Assembly (NCBI RefSeq): GCF_903652925.1
Contig: NZ_CAHLAR010000005.1
Coordinates: 124,001 to 188,000, forward strand
DNA length: 64,000 nucleotides
From: Achromobacter anxifer
GTDB taxonomy: Bacteria > Pseudomonadota > Gammaproteobacteria > Burkholderiales > Burkholderiaceae_B
Reading direction: 5' to 3'
Shown: piece by piece, positions 17,001-23,744 of the stretch
How positions within the stretch are numbered: position 1 is the stretch's first letter
How the letters are laid out: every line of letters starts with the position of its first letter
Notes under the pieces: generated by a model
What the model was told of the DNA's origin: nothing
The model's database searches: none
Seen by the model: only the letters and a program-made list of their open reading frames with translations
Translations under genes and position numbers: made by a program

Positions 17001-17494
17001 TGCCCAAGGTGTCGGGCTACGACTTCGCGGCCTATACGCTGCAAATCGCGGTGCCGGCGAACTGGCCTAACTGGTTCCCCGATCAGCCAAACAACAACCC
17101 GGTGACCAATGTCCAAGTGGACTGGGGTGATGGGTCGGCAAAGGGCACGCTGATCAAGCACAAGGACGGTAAGGCCTGGATCCAGGAGCACGACTACGGC
17201 GATCTCGAGCCTGGTCGCTACAAGATCGAGGTGACCCTGGACACGGCGGCCAACGGCCCTCAGCGCCTGACGACCTACGTTACGTTGATCCCCAACCAGG
17301 GTGGCCTGCCGGACAAGGGTGATCTGGACTTCGACAACCCTGGCAGCGTCGGCAAGTCGCAAGCGAACTACCACCCCTCGGACACGGTGGGCGGCATCAA
17401 CCAGGCGCCTCAGAACCTCGAGACGCTCGCTCCAGGCATGGGCGACCAGTACGACCGTCAGGGCAATGAGATCGTCAAGCCACAACAAAAATAA
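14015..17494 (+). CDS. traN: TraN, outer-membrane mating-pair stabilisation protein
   Basis: Large exported, cysteine-rich TraN, which contacts the recipient surface and stabilises mating pairs. GTG start with signal peptide (FLNSNFVAGVAATLALVAGS, cleaved near AQA). It has 1159 aa, far longer than F TraN (about 600). Cysteine-rich repeats occur through residues 90-330 and in the CCRETA and WCNYTVEV regions. Near the C-terminus VQVDWGDGSAKG starts a PKD-like beta domain. A hydrophobic stretch at about 385-425 may be a membrane or core segment. TraD follows 8 bases downstream, so the pair is co-transcribed. Confidence 0.88.
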   Translation: MKRFLNSNFVAGVAATLALVAGSLLSLPAQAALKCEERMSARTCTDGGPRQINIGPGQYVSIPAPVIDGYPSACWNWSRKFQCIETEPQLWCDSGTPFATVKRDCNLTAAAIKSTVTINSINYITDADYTYRCAFGAPTTNDKLPVNKECVKLGEDTQYSDYVPAAPQGADPGSTGLTTQTPTKETRTEDYVCYSPPVTSCSSTCYETVRDPATGTLKQVPKPCDSPVNQCETTSSYCNGSVTSTNPPNANMAVGPDGRCINSTEQQICKAGETPKCLTKDNCQLSETSPAAIQDNGFAAAEEQKYVCSNTTRTCTQLSEISSCVHANAWGWDNLTIASQVGQGLGEYNQAMSRLEGIDKGLANDDPYIFSGQDLRCHYAVGNFLNTFIAIAVLAVTFVATGGASVGLLAEALMQAGMAAAQANMVAAAVTAGLAFAGDAPNSKAFGGNCCRETAHIEGSDKPWKLRECSADEIKLSVSKQKGLTYYLGEYCSKRSGFPIKQCVQKTKTYCVFDDMLALVVNEQGRAQLDEIAMADTATTTTSAATSFTLFDAYINPTSVPKYSGYLDRGRWVKRVTQNKSQVWTWLYPGYCVNQQLQAAAYDKYTTELNAAANIKGIQPEKMTKQEATGVLLKMLDIKPFQECAPTPGMMSFLTCGAANDNCDASRLPSSPTGVEVDLSGADVSQSDVNWHVQQTRSFYMPGDYGVTATMPGNPNFAAVSASINEHITAVGSCQKLTGQCLYHFAVSDKTANGGLGVRKRTKDYVQFPLYTVVPNSAWPGIDYMDKAGNFDMTSYMNDPNRGLGNTLEVSSQRFIFHPHYIRKPVDGNIHSKLLVEHATKKKDVVKPANDFSPIAIPTSLPVGTPGFYPYGNTSQPGQYFYLSGQCNPNSKWCNYTVEVDLNVPRHPWGTAKEPRCWGFSIEQMAALDFDRMDLSKWINSLDLDATADMSPEAAQAMSDSVLDSANAFYGAMKDNKSMNNPTPGTKALVTSADSLPKVSGYDFAAYTLQIAVPANWPNWFPDQPNNNPVTNVQVDWGDGSAKGTLIKHKDGKAWIQEHDYGDLEPGRYKIEVTLDTAANGPQRLTTYVTLIPNQGGLPDKGDLDFDNPGSVGKSQANYHPSDTVGGINQAPQNLETLAPGMGDQYDRQGNEIVKPQQK

Positions 17495-17502
17495 GGATAG
17501 AG

Positions 17503-19239
17503 ATGCCTGTACGTTCCCTGATTGGCCGAGAGGATTTCTGGCCAGTAGCGGTCCCAGTCGCCGCGGGCCTCGCGGCCAGCCACCCCGCCCTGGCGGGGGC
17601 TCCCATCGCCCTGGCGGCGGCCGCTGCCGCCGGCTATGGCTCCTACCGGTTCTTTGAAGAGGAGGCGCGGCGCCGGCTGCGCTCGGTCGACGAGGACGCA
17701 GCGGAAAAGTTCGTCCTGCCCTCTGACAAGGTGTTTAAGGAAAATGTGGGCCTGGGCGGTCTCCGCCTGGGCTTCACCAAAGACCGCAATCTGCCTCTCG
17801 ACATCGAGAACGACAAATGCATGCGTCACCTGGCCATCATTGGCCAGTCCGGCGTGGGCAAGACCGTTCTCGGCATGAATCTGCTGTGGCAGCAGACTGC
17901 ACGGGGAGGGGGCTGGCTCTTCATTGACGCGAAGCTTGACAAGGATGTGCGAGACCAGCTGGCCTACATGGCACGCGTGTTCGGCCGGGAAGATGAGTTC
18001 TACGTCATGAACGTGAACGATCCTGAAAACTCGCACACCTACAATCCACTGCTCAATGGCGACCCAGATGAAATTGCGTCGCGTTTGCTCAATCTCTTGC
18101 CCTCGAGCGACAACAACCCGGGCTCAGACTTCTACAAGCAGTCCGCCAACTACGCCTTGACTGTGCTGGTGGGCGCGCTGCAAGAGGCGAAGAAGCGGTA
18201 CACCTTCATGGACCTGGCCATCATGCTGCAATCGGCGGCAGCGATTGGCAAGGTGGAAACGCTCGTCCCCCTCGACAGCCAGGCCTTCATGGTCTTGCAA
18301 GTGTTTCTCGACACGTTCAAGAAGAAGGGGAAGGACGGCGTCCAGGTTGATACAGACAAGCTCAAGCAGATCCTGGGCGGTATGTCCGGCCGTATTGCGC
18401 AATTTGCTCAAGGCAAATTCGGAAAGGTCTTTAACACCACCACTCCCGAAATTGACCTCACGGATATCGTGAGGAATAACAAGATGTGCTACGTGATGCT
18501 GCCCACGATGGCAAAAGACACGGCCGCACTCAATCTCGGGAAAATGGTGTTGTCTGACCTGCGGACCGCTGTTGCGGAAATGCAGGGGCTCACAAAAAGT
18601 GAGCGCCCGAACCCGCCATTCATTTGCTTTGCGGACGAGATGGGCTCATATGTTATGCCTGGTATCAGCCGGGTTTTTGAACAGGCTCGCTCGGCTGGCG
18701 TAATGATGATCCCCGCCTTCCAGACATTTGCAAACTTGGCTTCGGTTTCTCCGGAATTCGAAGAAATGATTATCGGCAATACCTGGACCAAATGCTTCTT
18801 CAAGCTGGGCTCGATGGACTCCGCCACTAAAGCTGCGGATCTCATTGGCCAAGAAATGAATTACATGCACTCGGTCTCCGCAAGTAAATCGGAAAGCGCG
18901 TCAGCGCAATCCTTGCGCGTTACGCCGGAGTCGTCGCAATCGGAATCAGGCGGTATCGGCGAAAGCTGGCGGCAGGCAGAAGAGTACCGGATCTCACCGG
19001 ACAAGCTCACGCGGATGGGCGTAGGGGAGTGCGTGGTTTGCTCCGGCTCGCGCACGTTCCACATTTCCACACAAGCGATCGAATTCCCACCAGTGCCCGA
19101 GTTCAAGAAGAACAAGTATCCGACCAGCTTGACACCGGGATGGTCCACGTTGGACCTGGAAGGCCAGTACGAGCAGTTCCTGATCGGGCTCGCCACGGAA
19201 TCCAAGAGCGCCAAGGAGCCGGCGATGGAGCCTCTCTAA
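17503..19239 (+). CDS. traD: TraD, type IV coupling protein ATPase
   Basis: VirD4/TraD-family hexameric ATPase that brings the relaxosome to the T4SS and pumps DNA. It has 578 aa. A short N-terminal membrane region (about 14-48) leads to the motor domain. Walker A is GQSGVGKT (114-121) and Walker B is FICFADEMG (about 372-380), both intact. The C-terminus (about 450-578) has a serine-rich stretch and no long acidic tail. Ribosome site AAGGATAGAG precedes the ATG. It is the only one of three related proteins in the window that keeps its catalytic residues. Confidence 0.93.
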   Translation: MPVRSLIGREDFWPVAVPVAAGLAASHPALAGAPIALAAAAAAGYGSYRFFEEEARRRLRSVDEDAAEKFVLPSDKVFKENVGLGGLRLGFTKDRNLPLDIENDKCMRHLAIIGQSGVGKTVLGMNLLWQQTARGGGWLFIDAKLDKDVRDQLAYMARVFGREDEFYVMNVNDPENSHTYNPLLNGDPDEIASRLLNLLPSSDNNPGSDFYKQSANYALTVLVGALQEAKKRYTFMDLAIMLQSAAAIGKVETLVPLDSQAFMVLQVFLDTFKKKGKDGVQVDTDKLKQILGGMSGRIAQFAQGKFGKVFNTTTPEIDLTDIVRNNKMCYVMLPTMAKDTAALNLGKMVLSDLRTAVAEMQGLTKSERPNPPFICFADEMGSYVMPGISRVFEQARSAGVMMIPAFQTFANLASVSPEFEEMIIGNTWTKCFFKLGSMDSATKAADLIGQEMNYMHSVSASKSESASAQSLRVTPESSQSESGGIGESWRQAEEYRISPDKLTRMGVGECVVCSGSRTFHISTQAIEFPPVPEFKKNKYPTSLTPGWSTLDLEGQYEQFLIGLATESKSAKEPAMEPL

Positions 19240-19247
19240 AGTTGCCT

Positions 19248-19283
19248 CTAACTGCACTGCGCTGCCGAGCGTAGTGCAGTTAG
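19248..19283 (+). terminator. Stem-loop after traD
   Basis: Arms CTAACTGCACT and AGTGCAGTTAG with a 14-base loop, then GTTGTTG. The T-tract is weak. Confidence 0.6.
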
Positions 19284-19286
19284 TTG

Positions 19287-19314
19287 TTGCGTATCGCACG
19301 TTTCTGGGTATACT
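19287..19314 (+). promoter_or_regulatory. Promoter TTGCGT-N16-TATACT ahead of SPFH gene
   Basis: TTGCGT at 19287-19292 and TATACT at 19309-19314 with 16-bp spacing. The same pair and spacing occur before rdgC (32304-32331), and TTGCCA-N16-TATACT before recJ. Confidence 0.65.
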
Positions 19315-19368
19315 ACGGCCGGCCAGCATTTCGCTGTGCTATTTTTCATTAAGCTTTAAGGGCATCGA

Positions 19369-20697
19369 ATGCAAATCAAGGAAATCCTCAACAAGGGTCG
19401 ATCCGCCGGCCGTTCCAACATGGGCGTGAAGCTGGTGCTGGGTGCCGTCGCCGGGGCCGTCCTGTTCTTCGGCGGGTTCACGTACAACGAAGCCGGTTAC
19501 CAGACCCACATCCGCACGATCTACGGCCACGAAAGCGTCGCTACCGAGGTCGGCTACGCCTGGAAGGGCTTCGGTCGCGCAACGCCGTGGAAGCAAGCCC
19601 AGACCATCCAGTTCACGGCGGGCAAGGCCAAAGCGGTTGACGATGCCATGAACGTCGAAGGCTTCCGGGTCACGTTCCTGGGCAACGTCGATGCCGCGGT
19701 CGAAGCCTCCACGCGCTTTCGCATGCCTCGTGGCGAGCAGTTCCTGAAGATCGCTCAGGAATACCGCACCCCTGAGAACTTCTTCGCCGTGGCCATCGTC
19801 CCTGCCGTGCGCGAAACCCTGCAAACGACGGCCAGCATGATGTCGGCTGACGAATACTTCGCCGGCGGCCGCAGCGAATTCTCGACGACCTTCGACGACC
19901 AGCTGCAAAACGGCCAATACCACGTGCGCCGGCATGAAAAGCAGATCACCGGGGCGCGTACGGCCAATGATGATGAAGCCGCGGTGAGCGGCCGCGAGGG
20001 CACCGAAGTTCGCCGCAGCCAGTTCGAGATCGTCAAGCTGAAGGACCCCGCCTCGGGCAACTTCCTGCGCAAGGCCCAACCTTTCCGCGACCTGGGCGTG
20101 GGCGTGGTCGAAGCTCGTATCACGGACATGGAGCCCAACGACAAGTTCAAGGTGCGCATGCAGAAGGTCCAGGACTCCCAGGCGCAACTGGCTCTGGCAC
20201 GCCAGGAGCGCATGCGCGAAGAAGAGCAGAAGATCCTGGTGATCGCCAAGGGCGAGCGTGAAGTCGAAGAAAAGCGTCAGCTCTCGCTGAAGGACCAGAT
20301 CGACCGCACCACGCAAGCCGAAACCGACAAGCAGCTTGCCCTGATCGAAGCCAACAAGTTCAAGGAACAGGCCGTGGTCCAGAAGGACACCGCTGCCACG
20401 CAGTTGCAGACCGCAGAACTGGAAGCCAAGCGTACGAAGCTGCTGGCCGACGCCGAAGCGCACGCCAAGAAGGTGGTGATCGAGGCCAACGGCGCGCTCG
20501 AGCAGAAGCTGGAAGCCTGGGTGAAGGCTCAGCAAGTCTGGGCGGACGCTGCCAAGGTCGCACCCGTTCCCCAGATCGTCATGGGCGGCTCCGGTCATGA
20601 CGGCACGGGCCGCAACACCGAAGTGCAAAGCCTGATGCAGATGCTGATGGTCAACCAGGCAAAGAGCCTCTCGCTGGACCTGAACGTCAAGAAGTAA
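19369..20697 (+). CDS. SPFH/Band-7 domain membrane protein
   Basis: 442-aa protein with one N-terminal membrane segment (VKLVLGAVAGAVLFFGGFTY), an SPFH-like domain at about 40-260, then a long charged helical/coiled-coil region at about 255-400 rich in Glu, Lys, Ala and Gln. This layout is that of prohibitin/stomatin/HflK-type scaffolds, which oligomerise on the membrane and often regulate FtsH-type proteases or organise microdomains. It sits between traD and a TraD paralogue with its own promoter and terminator, so a role in organising the transfer machine is possible but not shown. Confidence 0.85.
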   Translation: MQIKEILNKGRSAGRSNMGVKLVLGAVAGAVLFFGGFTYNEAGYQTHIRTIYGHESVATEVGYAWKGFGRATPWKQAQTIQFTAGKAKAVDDAMNVEGFRVTFLGNVDAAVEASTRFRMPRGEQFLKIAQEYRTPENFFAVAIVPAVRETLQTTASMMSADEYFAGGRSEFSTTFDDQLQNGQYHVRRHEKQITGARTANDDEAAVSGREGTEVRRSQFEIVKLKDPASGNFLRKAQPFRDLGVGVVEARITDMEPNDKFKVRMQKVQDSQAQLALARQERMREEEQKILVIAKGEREVEEKRQLSLKDQIDRTTQAETDKQLALIEANKFKEQAVVQKDTAATQLQTAELEAKRTKLLADAEAHAKKVVIEANGALEQKLEAWVKAQQVWADAAKVAPVPQIVMGGSGHDGTGRNTEVQSLMQMLMVNQAKSLSLDLNVKK

Positions 20698-20714
20698 GCG
20701 GTTCTTCTCGCCAC

Positions 20715-20756
20715 AAAGAGCCAGGCAGGGGGGGGCTACCCTGTGCCTGGCTCTTT
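20715..20756 (+). terminator. Intrinsic terminator after SPFH gene
   Basis: AAAGAGCCAGGCA ... TGCCTGGCTCTTT stem with G-rich loop and T-rich tail. Confidence 0.85.
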
Positions 20757-20818
20757 CATTTTCTGGGCGCCGAAGCAAAAAGGAGCTTCTGACTCTAAGC
20801 TTAGTGGCACTGGCCGAG

Positions 20819-20831
20819 CTATACCCTCAGT
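20819..20831 (+). promoter_or_regulatory. CTATAC -10 box 6 nt before an ATG (predicted leaderless start)
   Basis: TATACC at 20820-20825 is followed by CTCAGT and then ATG at 20832. The transcription start would fall on the A of the start codon. No ribosome site is visible. Confidence 0.55.
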
Positions 20832-22106
20832 ATGATTCTGTCCAAAGCTCTGAGCATTTTTTCCCCACGTAACAACGCCGGGTCCCATAACGGGCTGACC
20901 CTTGGCCGTGAGGCATCCATCTTCAAGCGCGACATTCAGTTGTCGCCCTTCGAATTGTGTCGCCATGTGGCCATCCAGGGCCGGCCTGGCGCCGGCGCCA
21001 CGTTCCTGATGCTGGAGGCGCTACGCCAGCAAACCGCGCAAGGCGGGGGATGGATCTACCTTGATTCGCGAGCGGATCCAGAGACCGCGAAGCAGCTCCA
21101 AGCGCACGCTATCGCGGCGGGGCGTGAGACCGACTTCGCCTGCCTGAATTTCGACACGCAGCCAAGTGATGATGGTCCCTCCACCAGCTCGTACTCCCTG
21201 GTGTCCTACGGCACCGCGGAACAGGTCGCCGCCCGATTGCTGCACACCCCGTCTGCCCCCTCCGGATCCGCGCCAGGCGCCGAGTTCTATCACCAGATGG
21301 GGCTCCGCGTGCTCACGGCAGTGATCGGTATTCTTCGGTCCGGCGGCCAGCCCCTGTCACTTCAGCAAATCACCGAGGCGCTGTCCCAGCCAACGGGCCT
21401 GACCTGCCTTGTTGAGGGGCTGCCGGCAAGCCACCCCTTGGCGCTCGAAGTCTCAGAGCTAAAAGGGTACTTCCCACAGAGCAAGGGAGTGTTTGACGGC
21501 GAGCTGCTGGCCCAGGTGACTCGGGGGTTGGCTGGTCGAATCACGGCGTTCACTGCCCCCTTCGCGCACGTGCTGGACTCTTCCGCGCCAACTGTCAACA
21601 TGTTCGACACCTTGGTGAACAACAAGATGCTGTACATCGGCGCGCCAGTCATGAGCGATGACGTGGCTGCAATCATGCTGCTGAAAATGCTGATCGACGA
21701 TCTCCAGTGCTCGTTGCCGGCGTACGCACTCGCCAAAGCAGATTCGCCAGTACGGGGCAATCAATTGCCGTTCCTGATCATGTGCCAGGACCCTGCCGTA
21801 TACGCTCGAAACCTCTATGCAGTCGCGGCGCAAGCACGCGCATTCGGAATTTCGCTCTGGTCCAACCTGCATGGGCCATGCCGCGGTTTGGACATGGAGG
21901 GCGTACTGGCCAATTCCGCAACAAAGATCCTTTTCAGCGGCAGCGCCATCGATGCTGGTGCGGCCCCTTCTGCATTCGCTGTTCCAGGCCTTTCGCAAAA
22001 GGTCGCGCGTCTGCCGATCGGCGACTTCATCGTGCTGCGCCCAGGGGAGGCGGGCGCCCAGGAACAGAAAGTAGATCGCGGCCGACTGCGCCCCCTCGAT
22101 CGGTAA
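20832..22106 (+). CDS. TraD paralogue 1 with degenerate Walker A and B (pseudo-ATPase)
   Basis: 424 aa, clearly related to the TraD motor domain. Shared landmarks in order are RHVAIQG, QQTAQGGGWIYLD, PGAEFYHQ, and GRITAFTAPF. The Walker A site reads GRPGAGAT (50-57): the catalytic lysine is alanine. The Walker B region reads FLIMCQDPAVY, with the glutamate lost. It lacks the N-terminal membrane region and the C-terminal part of TraD. The frame is intact and it has its own promoter, so it is a retained protein rather than decay. It may assemble with or modulate TraD. Two small membrane/soluble genes follow closely (20 bp, then overlap). Confidence 0.85.
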   Translation: MILSKALSIFSPRNNAGSHNGLTLGREASIFKRDIQLSPFELCRHVAIQGRPGAGATFLMLEALRQQTAQGGGWIYLDSRADPETAKQLQAHAIAAGRETDFACLNFDTQPSDDGPSTSSYSLVSYGTAEQVAARLLHTPSAPSGSAPGAEFYHQMGLRVLTAVIGILRSGGQPLSLQQITEALSQPTGLTCLVEGLPASHPLALEVSELKGYFPQSKGVFDGELLAQVTRGLAGRITAFTAPFAHVLDSSAPTVNMFDTLVNNKMLYIGAPVMSDDVAAIMLLKMLIDDLQCSLPAYALAKADSPVRGNQLPFLIMCQDPAVYARNLYAVAAQARAFGISLWSNLHGPCRGLDMEGVLANSATKILFSGSAIDAGAAPSAFAVPGLSQKVARLPIGDFIVLRPGEAGAQEQKVDRGRLRPLDR

Positions 22107-22125
22107 CACGTCTACTCAGAGCGCC

Positions 22126-22419
22126 ATGAACCAGTACCTGATCTACATCGGCATCGGCTTTGCGATCCTGCTCGTCTGCCTGATCATCCCCGGGGTCAAG
22201 ATCATTGCGGAGGCGATCTTCAAGGGCCTGGTAGAGATGACCACGGAACTGTTCAAGCACAAGAGCTCGTTCGTCATCTGGCTCATCAAGACTCTGGTCT
22301 CGGACCACCTCCGCGTACTCCAGCACGCTATGCAGTCGCGCGACACCATTGACCCCACTCAGAGTATCCGCCGTAAGGCTCTGGGCTACGATGATAACCA
22401 CGATGAAGCAATGGACTAA
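22126..22419 (+). CDS. Small membrane protein
   Basis: 97 aa with an N-terminal hydrophobic segment (LIYIGIGFAILLVCLIIPGV), an amphipathic stretch and an acidic C-terminus. Starts 20 bases after TraD paralogue 1 and overlaps the next gene, so the three form an operon. No family recognised. Confidence 0.75.
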   Translation: MNQYLIYIGIGFAILLVCLIIPGVKIIAEAIFKGLVEMTTELFKHKSSFVIWLIKTLVSDHLRVLQHAMQSRDTIDPTQSIRRKALGYDDNHDEAMD

Positions 22420-22612
22420 TCGGTTGGTTGGCCGGCTGCGGGATGCCTGGCGATCCTACCAGCAAAATCAACGCATTCGGCGCGCTTTCAAAGGCATGCG
22501 AATTTCCGATTATGCCAATGGCAACTACACACCGCTGACTCCCGAGCGAGCCAAGTTCGTCGAACGAATTGCCCGGCAGGCGATGTCAGAATTCCTCGCC
22601 AAGAATAAGTGA
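22403..22612 (+). CDS. Small basic protein
   Basis: 69 aa starting MKQWTNRLVGRLRDAW, strongly basic and helical, ending in LTPERAKFVERIARQAM. The ATG at 22403 lies inside the previous gene; ATG 22391 in the same frame is an alternative. Probably co-translated. Function unknown. Confidence 0.6.
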   Translation: MKQWTNRLVGRLRDAWRSYQQNQRIRRAFKGMRISDYANGNYTPLTPERAKFVERIARQAMSEFLAKNK

Positions 22613-22637
22613 GATTCACGTCCTCAGGCGAATGTGC

Positions 22638-22643
22638 CTATAC
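22638..22643 (+). promoter_or_regulatory. CTATAC promoter/leader
   Basis: CTATACAGCAGCAGGTACAT; the ribosome site TTTGGAGGACAC precedes ATG 22676. Confidence 0.55.
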
Positions 22644-22675
22644 AGCAGCAGGTACATAAACATTTTGGAGGACAC

Positions 22676-23017
22676 ATGCCCCGCATCGAATTCACTCTGG
22701 CCATCATCCGTCTGGTTTTCCTGCACTGGCTGCATCGTGTCGGCTACATCCTGGGTGGAAGTCTGCTGATAACCACCACGGCGATAGTCCTCACCTCGCG
22801 CCTTCTGCTGGAGTTCATCTGGACTTCCGGCGAATACAACGACCTGGTTCTCTACGCCATCGGCGGCGGACTACTGATCTTCTGCTTCCTGCTGTACTTT
22901 ACGCGGAACTGGTGGATCAGCGAGACCGTGGGAGAGTGGGAACGGTCGGGATCCCTGCATGCGAGTGCCATTGCGTCGTTGCGCCGCAAATGGTTGCCCA
23001 ACAAAGTAGCAAAATGA
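22676..23017 (+). CDS. Two-TM membrane protein
   Basis: 113 aa with membrane segments VGYILGGSLLITTTAIVLTS and LVLYAIGGGLLIFCFLLYF. The ATG at 22676 follows GGAGGACAC, the typical ribosome site of this element. Own CTATAC promoter and a clean terminator downstream. No family recognised. Confidence 0.8.
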   Translation: MPRIEFTLAIIRLVFLHWLHRVGYILGGSLLITTTAIVLTSRLLLEFIWTSGEYNDLVLYAIGGGLLIFCFLLYFTRNWWISETVGEWERSGSLHASAIASLRRKWLPNKVAK

Positions 23018-23024
23018 CAACTCC

Positions 23025-23049
23025 AGCCGACTGTTAAGTCGGCTTTTTT
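23025..23049 (+). terminator. Intrinsic terminator
   Basis: AGCCGACT/AGTCGGCT stem followed by TTTTTT. Confidence 0.9.
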
Positions 23050-23095
23050 CGCGCCATTCCGCTAAAATTGTTTGTTTCACCTTCGCGAGATACCA

Positions 23096-23728
23096 ATGGG
23101 TCAGGCCAGCCGCAAGCGCCAGATGCTGCAATCCAACCTTGAAACACTACAGGCCGCCGCCAGTGCCGTATCCCATACCGTACGCCGGCTGACCGAAGCC
23201 GCCAGCGCCAACCTCGGTTCGGACTGCTTCTTGGTCGCGAAGCTCGGCCAGGTGCTGTTGGCTGACCAAGGGATCAAGGCAGAGATCACCGTAGGTCATG
23301 CGGCCTGGCGCGTCGGCCCGGGCGACAGTGACGTCATTGCCCACACTTCCGCGGTACCGGGCTATGTGCCTCCTGGCGTCAAGGGCATGGCCTATCACGC
23401 CTGGCTAGTCCTGCCTGATTACGGCGTGCTGTTGGACTTCACCACCTGCCAGCTGCGTCTCAAGGCCCAGCAGCTCGACGAGCTCGATGGTGGTACGACG
23501 CGGGTCGACTGGTGCCCCGACTTCCTGCTGGCCCCGGTCCAGGCCATCAAGTCCTATTCCGAGGTTGCGCGCGCGGCCGCGCCTGTCGCGTTCCATTACA
23601 ACGCTCAGCCGGCGATGCTCAGCCTCCTGGACAGCACGTATGCACTGGATGCGAGTGATGTGCAGGCTGCACGCCTGCTGATGAAGAATCCGGACGCTCA
23701 GGTGATGGGCCCGAATTCAATGCTGTAG
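23096..23728 (+). CDS. Unknown protein with Cys-His-Asp pattern (transglutaminase-like?)
   Basis: 210 aa. The order GSDCFLVAKLGQVLLADQGI, then YHAWLVLPDYGVLLDFTT places a cysteine at the start of a helix, a histidine before a strand and an aspartate on the next strand, as in transglutaminase/arylamine-acetyltransferase-like papain folds. Two other small genes in the window (42754 and 43344) show the same pattern. Catalysis is inference. ATG 23096 is preferred over an upstream in-frame start because of spacing to the CTTCGCGAGATACC leader. Confidence 0.75.
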   Translation: MGQASRKRQMLQSNLETLQAAASAVSHTVRRLTEAASANLGSDCFLVAKLGQVLLADQGIKAEITVGHAAWRVGPGDSDVIAHTSAVPGYVPPGVKGMAYHAWLVLPDYGVLLDFTTCQLRLKAQQLDELDGGTTRVDWCPDFLLAPVQAIKSYSEVARAAAPVAFHYNAQPAMLSLLDSTYALDASDVQAARLLMKNPDAQVMGPNSML

Positions 23729-23744
23729 GGGCCGCTGCCCCATT

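Noticed and set aside
14618-17488. A 956-codon frame antisense to traN
   Set aside because: Shadow of a clear TraN gene; Arg/Val/Leu-rich translation without domains.
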